Part shown: positions 8,800 to 17,687 of the stretch, in pieces | Position numbering within the stretch: the stretch's first letter is position 1 | How the letters are laid out: the number at the start of each line of letters is the position of its first letter | Assembly: GCF_000621505.1 (NCBI RefSeq) | Contig: NZ_JHYD01000038.1 | Location: 19,705-83,704, forward strand | DNA from: Ruminiclostridium cellobioparum DSM 1351 = ATCC 15832 | GTDB taxonomy: Bacteria; Bacillota; Clostridia; Acetivibrionales; DSM-1351 | DNA: 64,000 bases | Direction of reading: 5' to 3' | Program-made: the position numbers and the translations under genes | Notes under the pieces: model-generated | Told to the model about the DNA's origin: nothing | Seen by the model: only the letters and a program-made list of their open reading frames with translations | Databases searched by the model: none

Positions 8800-9636
8800 A
8801 TGCGAAAAATATTTAGTTTAATCTTAGTGTGTGTAATCACCATGACTTTGTTTGCCGGATGCGGCTCTACCGATGAAAGCTCGGGTATTGATGAATTAAC
8901 TCCTGCAAGTAGTGTTTCGCTGGGTGAAAATCAAGCCGGTGAATTAAAGGATAAAACTCCCTGTAAACTGTATTTTATAAATGAACAAGGTAAACTTGCA
9001 CCTGAAACCAGATATATAGATAATGCCGAAGTGGCAAAAGGAAATGACAACCTGGCAACAGTTCTTGTTAAAGAGCTTATCAGCGGACCTGCAAAAGGAA
9101 GTCTGCTTCAGGCCACAATTCCCCAGGAGACCAAAGTCCATTCAAATGTATCGATAAAAGAAGGCATTGCTACTGTGGATCTGTCAAAGGATTTCATAGA
9201 TAAGCACAAGGGCGGAAAGAAAAATGAGCAGCTTACATTGTATTCCATTGTAAATACTCTTACAGAACTAAAGGATGTAAAATCAGTCCAGTTTAAAATT
9301 GACGGAAAGGTCAATAAGGAATTCAAAGGCAGCTACCAGCTGGATGTGGCCTTTCCAAGATCGGCTTATCTGATCACTTCCCAACCGGAAGAACAGGATG
9401 TAATTAAGCTTGACGAGGATAGTACATCAAAGGGCAACTTAAATCAATCCGATATAAATAAGAACAATACGGAAAATAAAAGTAATACAGAGAAAAGCAA
9501 TATGGATAAGAATAATTCCACAAAGGAAAACCCTGTAAAAGAAAATCCAACTAAAGAAAATCCGACTAAACAAAACCCTGAAAAGGATCAGAAGACCAAT
9601 TCCGATATAGAAATAGATTCTGAATTGCTTGAATAA
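8800..9636 (+). CDS. GerMN-domain lipoprotein
   Basis: 278-aa predicted lipoprotein. The signal peptide ends in the lipobox 'LFAGC' (Cys21). Residues ~55-175 form a GerMN domain ('LVKELISGP', 'IKEGIATVDLSKDF', 'VKSVQFKIDGK'), found in Firmicute sporulation/germination proteins and other cell-envelope proteins. The last ~70 residues are a low-complexity Asn/Lys/Glu tail with 'ENPTK'-type repeats, probably a flexible surface linker. ATG 8800 has GAGGTG six bases upstream. A loose forespore-type promoter (GAATA, then CATTTTT after 19 nt, 8753-8783) can be drawn but is weak. Confidence 0.85.
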   Translation: MRKIFSLILVCVITMTLFAGCGSTDESSGIDELTPASSVSLGENQAGELKDKTPCKLYFINEQGKLAPETRYIDNAEVAKGNDNLATVLVKELISGPAKGSLLQATIPQETKVHSNVSIKEGIATVDLSKDFIDKHKGGKKNEQLTLYSIVNTLTELKDVKSVQFKIDGKVNKEFKGSYQLDVAFPRSAYLITSQPEEQDVIKLDEDSTSKGNLNQSDINKNNTENKSNTEKSNMDKNNSTKENPVKENPTKENPTKQNPEKDQKTNSDIEIDSELLE

Positions 9637-9662
9637 ATACACACCCTTATCAGATATACCAG

Positions 9663-9726
9663 GGTATCTTATTAGGATTTAATTATCCGGCAGTTATCTG
9701 CTATAATAAGATACCTTGTTTTTTTG
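9663..9726 (+). terminator. intrinsic terminator after the GerMN gene
   Basis: Perfect 12-bp stem GGTATCTTATTA (9663-9674) / TAATAAGATACC (9704-9715), followed by TTG and seven T residues. Confidence 0.85.
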
Positions 9727-9734
9727 TGTATATA

Positions 9735-9950
9735 TCAATGGCTGCAGCAGCCTCCGCACACATGTCTGTTGGGGCAGTCGGCACTGTCCGATTTTCTGGA
9801 CTGTATTATATTTACACTCTTAAAAACCGTTTCCAATTGATTGTTACCGCAGTCGGGACAATTTATCTGATTATTCTCACGCTCACTCATTTTAGCCATA
9901 ACATTGAATTCACTACCGCATTTGGGACATTTCAGATCATAAAAAGGCAT
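9735..9950 (-). CDS. FmdB-type zinc ribbon protein
   Basis: 71-aa protein with the FmdB-family start 'MPFYDLKCPKCGSEF' and a second knuckle 'INCPDCG', giving a four-Cys zinc ribbon. The C-terminus adds 'CPNRHVCGGCC' and His, a further possible metal site. FmdB proteins are called regulatory, but their role is not settled. GAGGAG lies nine bases before the ATG. It is a stand-alone gene convergent with the GerMN gene and divergent from ku. Confidence 0.85.
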   Translation of the reverse strand: MPFYDLKCPKCGSEFNVMAKMSERENNQINCPDCGNNQLETVFKSVNIIQSRKSDSADCPNRHVCGGCCSH

Positions 9951-10081
9951 TTCATATAACTCCTCATGAATTTAATTTATATTTGACTAAATTATAGCAT
10001 ATGCAGCGGCCGTCAGTAAAATATTAACGTGAATAATAAAATTTTTTATACGAAAAATACTGATAACAACAATGAAGTTCA

Positions 10082-10116
10082 TTTTGTGGCCGCTATTGCG
10101 GCTCATGGAGGTTAAT
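10082..10116 (+). promoter_or_regulatory. repeated 5' leader module, ku copy (one hairpin)
   Basis: GGCCGCTATTGCGGC (10088-10102) forms a tight hairpin directly before CATGGAGGTTAAT and the ku ATG. The same leader occurs before galE (14412-14466) and lacI (19179-19226). This copy lacks the second AGCCAT/ATGGCT hairpin, as if lost between the GGCTCA direct repeats that flank it in the galE copy. Confidence 0.6.
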
Positions 10117-11076
10117 ATGCACACAGTATGGAAGGGTTCGATAAGCTTCGGACTGGTAAATATACCTGTTAAAATGTTTACGGCCACCGAGGACAAGGAT
10201 ATAAGGTTCAAATACATCCATAAGGAATGTCATACACCGGTGAAGTACAAAAAAACCTGCCCGGCTTGCAACAAGGATGTCCAGCCCGAAGATATAGTCA
10301 GGGGCTACGAATACGAGCCGGGCAAATTTGTAATTCTGACCGAGGAGGATTTTGAATCCATAGAGGTAAAAAGTGAAAAAAGCGTAGAAATACTGGATTT
10401 CGTTAAGCTTGAGGAAATCGATCCCATATATTTTGACAAGACTTACTTTTTAGGTCCCCAGGAAACCGGAGGAAAGGCCTATACTCTTTTAAGGGAGGCA
10501 CTCAACGGTAAAAAGAGGATCGCGGTTGCAAAAATAACCATCAGAGACCGTGAATCCCTTGCGGTAATCAGGGTATACAACAATGTTCTGGTTCTGGAAA
10601 CCATATTTTACCCCGATGAGGTAAGGGATTCAAAACAGGTGCCGGGAGTGCCTGAAAATCTCCAGACAACAGAGGCGGAACTGGATATGGCTGCTCAGCT
10701 GATTGACAATCTGACCACGGCATTTGACCCGGATAAGTACCATGACAATTACCGGGAAAGACTTCTGGAAAAAATCAATGCAAAGGTTGAGGGCAAGGAC
10801 TTCGTTGTTAAGAAGGAAACGGATAAGGAAAACATTGTCAGCCTGATGGAGGCCTTGAAACAGAGCATACAGATGTCAAAGGACAATAAGGACAATACCG
10901 AAGCTGTTGACGGGACCGGTAAAAAAACTGCTGCCAGGGGCAGGAAAAAAGCAGAGGCTATGGACCAATCTAAAGAAAATACAGATCTGTCCGGGACACA
11001 AGAGGGATCGGAGGATACCGGAGAAGAAAAACCTAAGAAAAAGCCAAGAAAAACAAAGGAAACTGTCAAGTCGTGA
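10117..11076 (+). CDS. ku: Ku homodimeric DNA end-binding protein
   Basis: 319-aa bacterial Ku, which rings broken DNA ends and recruits LigD in non-homologous end joining. The Ku core spans residues 1-255 ('MHTVWKGSISFGLVNIPVKM', 'YEYEPGKFVILTEEDFE'). The last ~55 residues are a Lys-rich, low-complexity tail, typical of extended C-termini that contact DNA. A Cys pair ('CPAC') sits near residue 48. ATG 10117 with GGAGGTTAAT is preferred over upstream in-frame codons because it gives the canonical start. The ligase GTG overlaps the stop, so the genes are translationally coupled. Confidence 0.97.
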   Translation: MHTVWKGSISFGLVNIPVKMFTATEDKDIRFKYIHKECHTPVKYKKTCPACNKDVQPEDIVRGYEYEPGKFVILTEEDFESIEVKSEKSVEILDFVKLEEIDPIYFDKTYFLGPQETGGKAYTLLREALNGKKRIAVAKITIRDRESLAVIRVYNNVLVLETIFYPDEVRDSKQVPGVPENLQTTEAELDMAAQLIDNLTTAFDPDKYHDNYRERLLEKINAKVEGKDFVVKKETDKENIVSLMEALKQSIQMSKDNKDNTEAVDGTGKKTAARGRKKAEAMDQSKENTDLSGTQEGSEDTGEEKPKKKPRKTKETVKS

Positions 11077-12047
11077 ATTGGATAACCCCTATGGAACCTG
11101 TCAGCATTCCCGGAGTCAAACAGGGACCTGGGTATATTCACGAAATCAAATGGGATGGCATACGTGGAATGATATACCTTCAATCGGGAAGTATGAAGGT
11201 ATATACAAAGAAAGGAAATGAAAGAACCGATTTTTACCCTGAACTCAATATACTTGAAACCGCACTTGGAGAAAAAGACATGGTGCTGGACGGAGAAATA
11301 GTTGTTCAGGATAACCGGGGGCACCCCAGCTTTCATAACATTCTTGTCAGAGAAACTGTAAAAAATAAACGCAACCTTGAGTATTACTTAAGGAATTATC
11401 CTGTAAAATATATGCTTTTCGATATATTGATGTACAATGGCCGGCAGCTTACCAGGACAGCCTTGCAGGAAAGAAAGGATATCCTGGAAGAGGCGGCGGC
11501 TCCTGTCATACAGAACAGCAATACCGTGTTTTTATCCCGGGTTTTTGAAAATGGAAATGAACTCTATGAAAATATGAAACTTGAAAACATGGAGGGTATA
11601 GTTTCGAAAAAACTAAACAGTTATTATCTGCCGGGAAAAAAGCATGAAGAATGGTTTAAGACAAAATTTACAAAGAAAATGCTGTGTGTCATAGGGGGGA
11701 TTCAGTGGAAGGATAAGCTTCCCAATTCGCTCCTGATGGGCATAAGGGCCGGGGCAGGCGCAAAACTTTTCTACATGGGAAAGGCTTCACTGGGCTTGAA
11801 AGGCCAGGACTTGCAGCTGCTCAGGCAGTATAGGGATGAACTGGTACAGAGGGAATGCCCTTTTGAACCGGATGGAATTACAGATATTGATATGACCGGA
11901 ACCGAACTGACCTGGACCGTACCGGCAATAACCTGCTGGGTAGGGTTTCTGGAACTGTCAAATGACGGGCATTTCAGGCATCCCAAGATACTGGGATTCA
12001 CTAATTTGCCTCTGGACGAGGCTGATGGAAAGGTGTTGACTGACTGA
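11073..12047 (+). CDS. ligD: ATP-dependent DNA ligase, LigD ligase domain only
   Basis: 324-aa end-joining ligase that seals nicks using ATP. The nucleotidyl-lysine motif is 'EIKWDGIRG' with Lys26 as the AMP acceptor; 'DGEIVV', 'YMLFDIL', 'EGIVSKK' and 'EWFKTKF' are ligase motifs III-V, followed by an OB-fold C-terminal domain to residue ~320. Multidomain LigD also carries polymerase and phosphoesterase domains; here ligase is a separate protein. GTG start overlaps the ku stop by four bases, and its stop overlaps the next ATG (TGATG). Confidence 0.93.
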   Translation: MNWITPMEPVSIPGVKQGPGYIHEIKWDGIRGMIYLQSGSMKVYTKKGNERTDFYPELNILETALGEKDMVLDGEIVVQDNRGHPSFHNILVRETVKNKRNLEYYLRNYPVKYMLFDILMYNGRQLTRTALQERKDILEEAAAPVIQNSNTVFLSRVFENGNELYENMKLENMEGIVSKKLNSYYLPGKKHEEWFKTKFTKKMLCVIGGIQWKDKLPNSLLMGIRAGAGAKLFYMGKASLGLKGQDLQLLRQYRDELVQRECPFEPDGITDIDMTGTELTWTVPAITCWVGFLELSNDGHFRHPKILGFTNLPLDEADGKVLTD

Positions 12048-12949
12048 TGGAGACAATTACCGATATTAAGGTGGAAATTGAAGGCAAAATAATAAATGTT
12101 AAAAGTCCGGACAAGCTGTATTGGCCCGAGGCCAATGTTACAAAGCTGGAATTTATTGAGACCATGACAAAGCTGGCGCCATACGTAGTAAGGCATGCCA
12201 AAAACCGGATGCTGACCTCCATACGGTATCCCCACGGGATTGGTGACAAAAGCTTTTTTCAGAAGGAGAAGCCTGTAAATACGCCTGAGTGGATTAAAAC
12301 TGTCAAATTCAACGATAAGAACTATATCGCTTTGAATTCTGCCGCAACCCTTGTATGGCTGTGCACTCAGGCTGCATTGGAGCTGCATACCAGCTTTAAT
12401 GTACATGAAAAGCCCGACCACCCGTCAAGCCTGGTTTTTGACCTGGACCCGGATGAGGGCAACACCTTTGACGATGTAACCGAGATAGCTGGAAGTATAC
12501 ATGAAACCCTGCTGGCCCTTGGTATAAAAGCCTTCATAAAAACTTCCGGCGCAACCGGCCTTCAGATATTTATCCCCACAGGGGCAAGGTATGATTATGA
12601 TACTGCCAGAATGCTCAATGAGTTCTTTGCGGAGTATTTTACCCACAAACTCAGCAGCAAGGTCACAATTGAGAGAATGAAGAAAAACAGGGAAGGAAAG
12701 TTATACTTTGACTGGCAGCAGATGTGGCATGGGAAGAGTATGATCACGGCATATTCGGCCAGAGCGGTGAAAAGCGCTGCGGTGTCGACCCCGATTGAAT
12801 GGAGCGAACTGGGAAAAATACGGCCTGAAATGTTTACGCTGAAGAATATTGCGGCGCGGGTTGAACAGAAAGGCGACCTGTTCGAACCCATGCTGCGGTG
12901 TGACAATAAAAACCAGCTTGATGAAATACTCAAGCAGCTGAAAAAATAG
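12047..12949 (+). CDS. ligD: LigD-type polymerase/primase domain protein
   Basis: 300-aa archaeo-eukaryotic-primase-like polymerase that fills or extends ends during end joining. Seen are the 'SPDKLYWPE' N-terminus, metal-binding 'FDLDPDEG' (Asp132, Asp134), 'KTSGATGLQIFIP' and 'LYFDWQQ'. The family normally forms one LigD polypeptide with the ligase; here it is the last gene of a ku-ligase-polymerase operon. No phosphoesterase domain is found in any of the three genes. The start is coupled to the ligase stop. Confidence 0.93.
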   Translation: METITDIKVEIEGKIINVKSPDKLYWPEANVTKLEFIETMTKLAPYVVRHAKNRMLTSIRYPHGIGDKSFFQKEKPVNTPEWIKTVKFNDKNYIALNSAATLVWLCTQAALELHTSFNVHEKPDHPSSLVFDLDPDEGNTFDDVTEIAGSIHETLLALGIKAFIKTSGATGLQIFIPTGARYDYDTARMLNEFFAEYFTHKLSSKVTIERMKKNREGKLYFDWQQMWHGKSMITAYSARAVKSAAVSTPIEWSELGKIRPEMFTLKNIAARVEQKGDLFEPMLRCDNKNQLDEILKQLKK

Positions 12950-14143
12950 TTATCTCTTGATGGACCGGGCATATTCCGACGGACTTATGCCGTACTTCAG
13001 CTTGAATTGCCTGGAAAAGTAATGAATTGACGAGTAGCCCAGTTTTTCGGATATCTGCGAGAAATTGAGGCTGCTTGTATTTATCAGGTCCTTGCTCTTT
13101 TCCAGCCGGAGGTTATTTATATAGTCAATAACCGTAATGCCCATTTTTTTCTTAAAGATCAGTGAAAGATAGGATGGGCTTATAGGAATACTTCTAGCAA
13201 CATCGGGAACAGAAACCCTTGTTTCAATATGTTTATTTATATAATCCAGACATTTGTCAATGATGGTATTATCAATCCTGCTCCGTATATCACTGTCCTG
13301 CTGTGTAATTACTTTTTCCAAAAGGAGATTTCTTACCAGCTTGATGATAAATTCCTTGAGGTAGCACAATATCAAATCTTCGGAATATAAAGAGTTATTC
13401 TCCCTTTCAAATATGATTTTCTGGAGGAGGGCCTTCATATCATTGTCAACAGCATGGCTTTTATTGAATAGGACCGGAGCCGACAGGTCCATATCAAATG
13501 TGAGAGTGATAAAAGATACGGTCTGATCATTATCGGACCATTGGGAATGAAACTGATCCCGGCCGTAGAATACCACTTCACCCTGCCCCACCTGTAGGGT
13601 GCTGCCGTCGATGGAAGTATACATCCTACCCTTGTCTATATAAGTGAGTTCCAGAAAATCATGGGCTTCACCCTTGAAATTAAAGCCTTTCTCCTTCTCC
13701 TGATAAAAGAGGGTATGTATTTTGGATATATTTATTTTGGAGGACATTCCCAGGGGGCCTTCTATGGGAGCTGGCAGCCGGACTTTTTCTCCCTGGCCGG
13801 AGCAGGCCAGCTTACAGCAGCAGCTTCCGTAGAGTGAAATTATACTGTAATAAATTCCCGGATTCAATACAATGGGTTTATCCAGTAAATAGAAGCAGCC
13901 TCTTTCTTCAGGCGAAACTGTCAGGTACAGGAGAGCCAGTCCGCTTACAATATCAATTGCGACTTTGCCTTCATTCCGGTAAAGGCTGTATATGTCCTTG
14001 ATATTAACGGTAACCTGGTGAACGGAACAGCCGGACCGGCAGCCGCAATTGTCAATATCATTTATTGCGCTGTCAAAACCGCCATAAACGATGGTCCCAT
14101 ATTTTAATATGCTGGTGTAATTTATATTTTCTATTAGATTCAT
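12950..14143 (-). CDS. AraC-family transcriptional regulator with cupin-like domain
   Basis: 397-aa regulator. The C-terminal ~100 residues hold the two helix-turn-helix motifs of AraC/XylS proteins ('VSVPDVARSIPISPSYLS' and 'FSQISEKLGYSSIHYFSRQF'). Residues ~150-260 look like a cupin sugar-sensing domain ('HDFLELTYIDKG', 'VGQGEVVFYGRDQFHS'). The N-terminal ~140 residues are an extra Cys-rich domain ('CGCRSGC', 'GSCCCKLAC') that I do not recognise. It is divergent from galE and is likely to control the galE-nahK operon. Its stop abuts the convergent ligD polymerase gene. Confidence 0.9.
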   Translation of the reverse strand: MNLIENINYTSILKYGTIVYGGFDSAINDIDNCGCRSGCSVHQVTVNIKDIYSLYRNEGKVAIDIVSGLALLYLTVSPEERGCFYLLDKPIVLNPGIYYSIISLYGSCCCKLACSGQGEKVRLPAPIEGPLGMSSKINISKIHTLFYQEKEKGFNFKGEAHDFLELTYIDKGRMYTSIDGSTLQVGQGEVVFYGRDQFHSQWSDNDQTVSFITLTFDMDLSAPVLFNKSHAVDNDMKALLQKIIFERENNSLYSEDLILCYLKEFIIKLVRNLLLEKVITQQDSDIRSRIDNTIIDKCLDYINKHIETRVSVPDVARSIPISPSYLSLIFKKKMGITVIDYINNLRLEKSKDLINTSSLNFSQISEKLGYSSIHYFSRQFKLKYGISPSEYARSIKR

Positions 14144-14219
14144 AATAGGCCCCTGTCTGATTTATTACCGTGAGGTTGTTTTATTCAACCATATTGTATA
14201 AAATATTTACTGTGCAATT

Positions 14220-14308
14220 TAGTAGTCTGTGACATCTAAATCCATATATTGCCGACGGTTAAATTTTCCTCGCCGGACAATATAGGTTTTAGATGTTACA
14301 GACTACTA
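14220..14308. repeat. 89-bp near-palindromic element between araC-type and galE genes
   Basis: The outer arms TAGTAGTCTGTgACATCTAAA (14220-14240) and the reverse complement of 14288-14308 match at 20 of 21 positions. Inner arms (CCATATATTG / CAATATAGG) continue the pairing around a ~20-nt centre. The two flanking genes are divergent, so it is not an intergenic terminator; a small mobile-element remnant or a folded regulatory site fits better. Confidence 0.65.
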
Positions 14309-14411
14309 GTTGGTATTTATATGATTTATTATAAGAAAATGATTAAAAATTATAAATACATTTTGCTCAATTAATTATACACTATAAATACAGTAAACAA
14401 TTTCATTATTA

Positions 14412-14466
14412 TTTTTGTGGCCGCTATTGCGGCTCAAAGCCATAGAATGGCTCATGGAGGTTAAAT
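14412..14466 (+). promoter_or_regulatory. repeated 5' leader module, galE copy (two hairpins)
   Basis: Two adjacent hairpins, GGCCGCTATTGCGGC (14419-14433) and AGCCATagaATGGCT (14438-14452), stand immediately before CATGGAGGTTAAAT and the galE ATG. The lacI copy on the minus strand has the same two hairpins with different loop bases, which points to conserved RNA structure. Confidence 0.65.
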
Positions 14467-15480
14467 ATGGGAGTATTAGTTACCGGCGGAGCCGGGTATA
14501 TAGGCACTCATACATGTGTCGAACTGCTTATGGCCGGTTACGAGGTCATTATCGCAGACAATTTATGCAACAGCAAGGAAACAGCAGTTGAAAGGGTAAA
14601 AAAAATAACCGGTAAGAATGTTAAGTTTTATAAACTGGATTTGCTGGACAGGGAATCCCTTGAAAAAGTATTTATTGATGAAAACATTGATTGCGTTATC
14701 CATTTTGCCGGCCTAAAGGCGGTTGGGGAATCGGTTTCGATACCTTTGAAATATTATCACAACAATTTGACCGGAACCTTTGTTTTATGTGAGTTGATGC
14801 AGAAATACGGAGTGAAAAATCTGGTGTTCAGTTCATCGGCTACCGTTTACGGTGATCCGGTCAGTGTGCCCATATCCGAGGATTTCTCACTGTCGGCAAC
14901 CAATCCCTATGGTAAAACTAAACTTATGATCGAAGACATATTGAAAGATCTCCATTTTGCCGATAATACCTGGAATATTGCCCTTTTGAGATATTTTAAT
15001 CCGATAGGTGCCCATATAAGCGGTACAATCGGTGAGGATCCCAACGGAATACCCAACAATCTGATTCCGTATATAACGCAGGTTGCAGTTGGAAAGCACA
15101 GGGAAGTGCAGGTGTTCGGGAATGACTATGATACTGCGGACGGTACCGGAGTCAGGGACTATATACATGTAGTGGATCTTGCAAAAGGTCATGTAAAGGC
15201 AATTGAAAAGCTTGCGAAAGATCATATAGGGATCAGGCCATACAACCTGGGCACCGGAACCGGGTACAGTGTACTTCAGATGATCCGGGCGTTTTCAAAA
15301 GCCTGCGGAAAGGATATCCCCTATAAAATAGTTGAAAGAAGGCCCGGTGATATAGCAGCCTGTTATGCTTGCACCGACAGGGCAAGAATTGAATTGAACT
15401 GGGTTGCTGAAAAGGGGATTGATGAGATGTGTGCAGATTCCTGGAGATGGCAGTCGCAAAATCCGGAAGGGTACAAATAA
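14467..15480 (+). CDS. galE: UDP-glucose 4-epimerase
   Basis: 337-aa extended short-chain dehydrogenase that interconverts UDP-Glc and UDP-Gal, and in many relatives UDP-GlcNAc and UDP-GalNAc. NAD-binding 'TGGAGYIG' is at residues 5-12, '[10 protein letters not shown]' carries the catalytic Ser/Thr, and Tyr148-xxx-Lys152 ('YGKTK') is the catalytic pair. C-terminal '[11 protein letters not shown]' is typical GalE. Length is normal. It heads a three-gene operon with a nucleotidyltransferase and a NahK-like kinase, pointing to amino-sugar or galactose salvage. Confidence 0.95.
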   Translation: MGVLVTGGAGYIGTHTCVELLMAGYEVIIADNLCNSKETAVERVKKITGKNVKFYKLDLLDRESLEKVFIDENIDCVIHFAGLKAVGESVSIPLKYYHNNLTGTFVLCELMQKYGVKNLVFSSSATVYGDPVSVPISEDFSLSATNPYGKTKLMIEDILKDLHFADNTWNIALLRYFNPIGAHISGTIGEDPNGIPNNLIPYITQVAVGKHREVQVFGNDYDTADGTGVRDYIHVVDLAKGHVKAIEKLAKDHIGIRPYNLGTGTGYSVLQMIRAFSKACGKDIPYKIVERRPGDIAACYACTDRARIELNWVAEKGIDEMCADSWRWQSQNPEGYK

Positions 15481-15555
15481 ACAGTTGTACCGAATTTCTG
15501 CAGGAACATATTTATTTACCCAAAGCAACCGCACAGGTCAAAGGAGGAATAGCAG

Positions 15556-16491
15556 ATGAACAATAAAACAACTTTAGTAATAATGGCTGCCGGCATGGGG
15601 AGCAGGTATGGCGGATTGAAGCAGATCGATCCGGTTGGGCCCAACGGTGAAATCATAATGGAATATTCAATATATGACGCAATAAAGGCCGGTTTCAGCA
15701 AAGTAGTATTCATAATAAAAGAGGAAATCGAAGAAACCTTCCGTGAAGTTATCGGTAAAAAAATTGAAGGACTCATTGACGTTGAATATGTCTATCAGAA
15801 TATTGACAATGTTCCCCCGGGATTTGCAGTGCCGGAAGGCAGAGTAAAGCCATGGGGGACGGGACATGCGGTCCTGAGTGCAAAATCGGCGGTTAAAACA
15901 CCGTTTGCCGTAATAAATGCAGATGATTTTTACGGAGCCGACACTTACAGGCTTCTAAACAATTTCCTGTCAAATAATGATGACCGGGAAGACAAATATA
16001 AATACTGCATGGTAGGTTTCATACTTGAGAACACATTGACCGAGCACGGACATGTGGCAAGGGGGGTTTGCAATGCGGATGCCTCCGGAAATCTTGTAGA
16101 TATCCATGAAAGAACCAAAATCATGAAATTCGGAAGTGAGACCAAATATACCGAGGATGACCGGAATTGGATATTGATACCTGAGGGAAGCATTGTTTCA
16201 ATGAATACCTGGGGATTCAATCCCAGCTTTTTCAATGAGCTTGAAGAACAGTTCCCCATATTCCTGAAAAACAGCAGGGAGAATATTATAAAAGCAGAGT
16301 TTTTCCTCCCGACTGTTGTAGACAGTCTCATCAAATCGGGAAAAGCTGATGTCAAAGTACTTTCTACCCCTGACAAGTGGTACGGGGTGACCTATCAGGA
16401 AGATAAGCCTGTTGTTAAGAAATCCATAGGAGATATGGTTCTCTCCCGCAAATATCCGAAAAACCTCTGGGAGGATTTAAAAAATGCCTGA
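15556..16491 (+). CDS. sugar-1-phosphate nucleotidyltransferase family protein
   Basis: 311-aa cytoplasmic enzyme with the NTP-transferase signature 'MAAGMGSRYGGLKQ' near the N-terminus, 'PWGTGHAVL' and the metal-binding 'INADDFYGAD' around residue 120. It should join a sugar 1-phosphate to a nucleotide. Its placement between galE and a NahK-like kinase suggests the sugar 1-phosphate made by the kinase is its substrate, giving UDP-HexNAc or UDP-hexose for GalE; the exact sugar cannot be read from sequence. AGGAGG site upstream. The next ATG overlaps its 3' end by eight bases. Confidence 0.88.
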   Translation: MNNKTTLVIMAAGMGSRYGGLKQIDPVGPNGEIIMEYSIYDAIKAGFSKVVFIIKEEIEETFREVIGKKIEGLIDVEYVYQNIDNVPPGFAVPEGRVKPWGTGHAVLSAKSAVKTPFAVINADDFYGADTYRLLNNFLSNNDDREDKYKYCMVGFILENTLTEHGHVARGVCNADASGNLVDIHERTKIMKFGSETKYTEDDRNWILIPEGSIVSMNTWGFNPSFFNELEEQFPIFLKNSRENIIKAEFFLPTVVDSLIKSGKADVKVLSTPDKWYGVTYQEDKPVVKKSIGDMVLSRKYPKNLWEDLKNA

Positions 16492-17596
16492 TAAAGCAGA
16501 AATTGATTTCAAAGGAATAGTTGCCCGCTTCCGGTTTGACGGTGAATTCACAGATGCCGTTCCCTATGGCTTCGGCCACATCAATGATACCTATGCGGCA
16601 AGCTTCAGGAAAAATGACGGTACGCAGCACAGGTATATACTGCAGAGAATCAACAATAATATATTTAAAAATCCTGAACAGCTCATGAGCAATATTGAGA
16701 AGGTTACCAACCATCTCAAACAGAAGCTCATATCAAGGGGGGGCGATTACCGGAGACAAACACTCAATCTGGTATATACAGTCACCGGGAAAAGCTTTTT
16801 AAGGACAGGAGATAACAAGTACTGGCGGGCATATGAATTTATCGAAGGTGCGAGAACTTATCAGATAGTTGAAAATGAGGAGCACCTGTACAATGCAGGC
16901 AATGCTTTCGGCAGGTTTCAGAATCTGCTGGAGGATTTTAAAGCCGATTCCCTGTATGAAGTAATACCGGATTTCCATAATACAAGGAAAAGGTTCCAGG
17001 CTTTTTCAGAGGCTGTAAAAGCCGATGCCTTCGGCAGAGCAGCAAAAGTAAAGACAGAAATCGAGTTTGTGAACAAAAGGGCAGAAGAAACCGGTAAAAT
17101 AGTTGAATTGCTTCAAAACGGCAAGCTTCCGGTAAGAGTTACCCATAATGACACAAAATTCAATAACGTAATGATTGATGATGAAACAGGAGAGGGTATC
17201 TGCGTAGTGGATCTGGATACCGTAATGCCCGGTTCGGCCCTCTACGATTTTGGGGATGCCATACGTTCGGGAACAAATCCGGCCGACGAGGATGAACGGG
17301 ATCTGTCAAAAGTATGTATGGACCTGAGACTTTTTGAGAAATACACCAACGGTTATCTGGATGCAACCCGGGAGGTACTGACAGATACCGAAGTTGAGCT
17401 TTTGCCCTTGAGTGCAAAGTTAATGACCCTGGAATGCGGTATGCGTTTTCTGACCGACTATCTCAGCGGTGATGTTTATTTTAAGATACACAGGGAAGAG
17501 CACAATCTGGACAGATGCAGGACACAGTTCAAGATGGTTGAGGATATGGAAAATAAATGGGATAAAATGCATAGCATTGTAAATTTATACAGGTAA
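16484..17596 (+). CDS. NahK-like N-acetylhexosamine 1-kinase (APH fold)
   Basis: 370-aa aminoglycoside-phosphotransferase-fold kinase. The catalytic loop is 'THNDTKFNNVM' (His221-Asn-Asp223), followed by the metal-binding 'VVDLDTVM' at ~245 and 'DFGDAIRSGTNP'. This matches N-acetylhexosamine 1-kinases of the lacto-N-biose/galacto-N-biose pathway, which phosphorylate GlcNAc or GalNAc at C1. No lacto-N-biose phosphorylase or dedicated transporter is adjacent. It is translationally overlapped with the nucleotidyltransferase gene. Confidence 0.85.
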   Translation: MPDKAEIDFKGIVARFRFDGEFTDAVPYGFGHINDTYAASFRKNDGTQHRYILQRINNNIFKNPEQLMSNIEKVTNHLKQKLISRGGDYRRQTLNLVYTVTGKSFLRTGDNKYWRAYEFIEGARTYQIVENEEHLYNAGNAFGRFQNLLEDFKADSLYEVIPDFHNTRKRFQAFSEAVKADAFGRAAKVKTEIEFVNKRAEETGKIVELLQNGKLPVRVTHNDTKFNNVMIDDETGEGICVVDLDTVMPGSALYDFGDAIRSGTNPADEDERDLSKVCMDLRLFEKYTNGYLDATREVLTDTEVELLPLSAKLMTLECGMRFLTDYLSGDVYFKIHREEHNLDRCRTQFKMVEDMENKWDKMHSIVNLYR

Positions 17597-17687
17597 TCCG
17601 GCTGTAACAGTCTTTTTTACCAGGCGGGCTTTTTTTGCTTAAATGCCCATAAAATCACCGTTTTACGCCTCTCATAAAAAATTGTTA

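Noticed and set aside
17599..17635. Terminator after the NahK-like gene
   Set aside because: Two T-runs are present, but the only stems (GGCT/AGTC) are four pairs; too weak to list.
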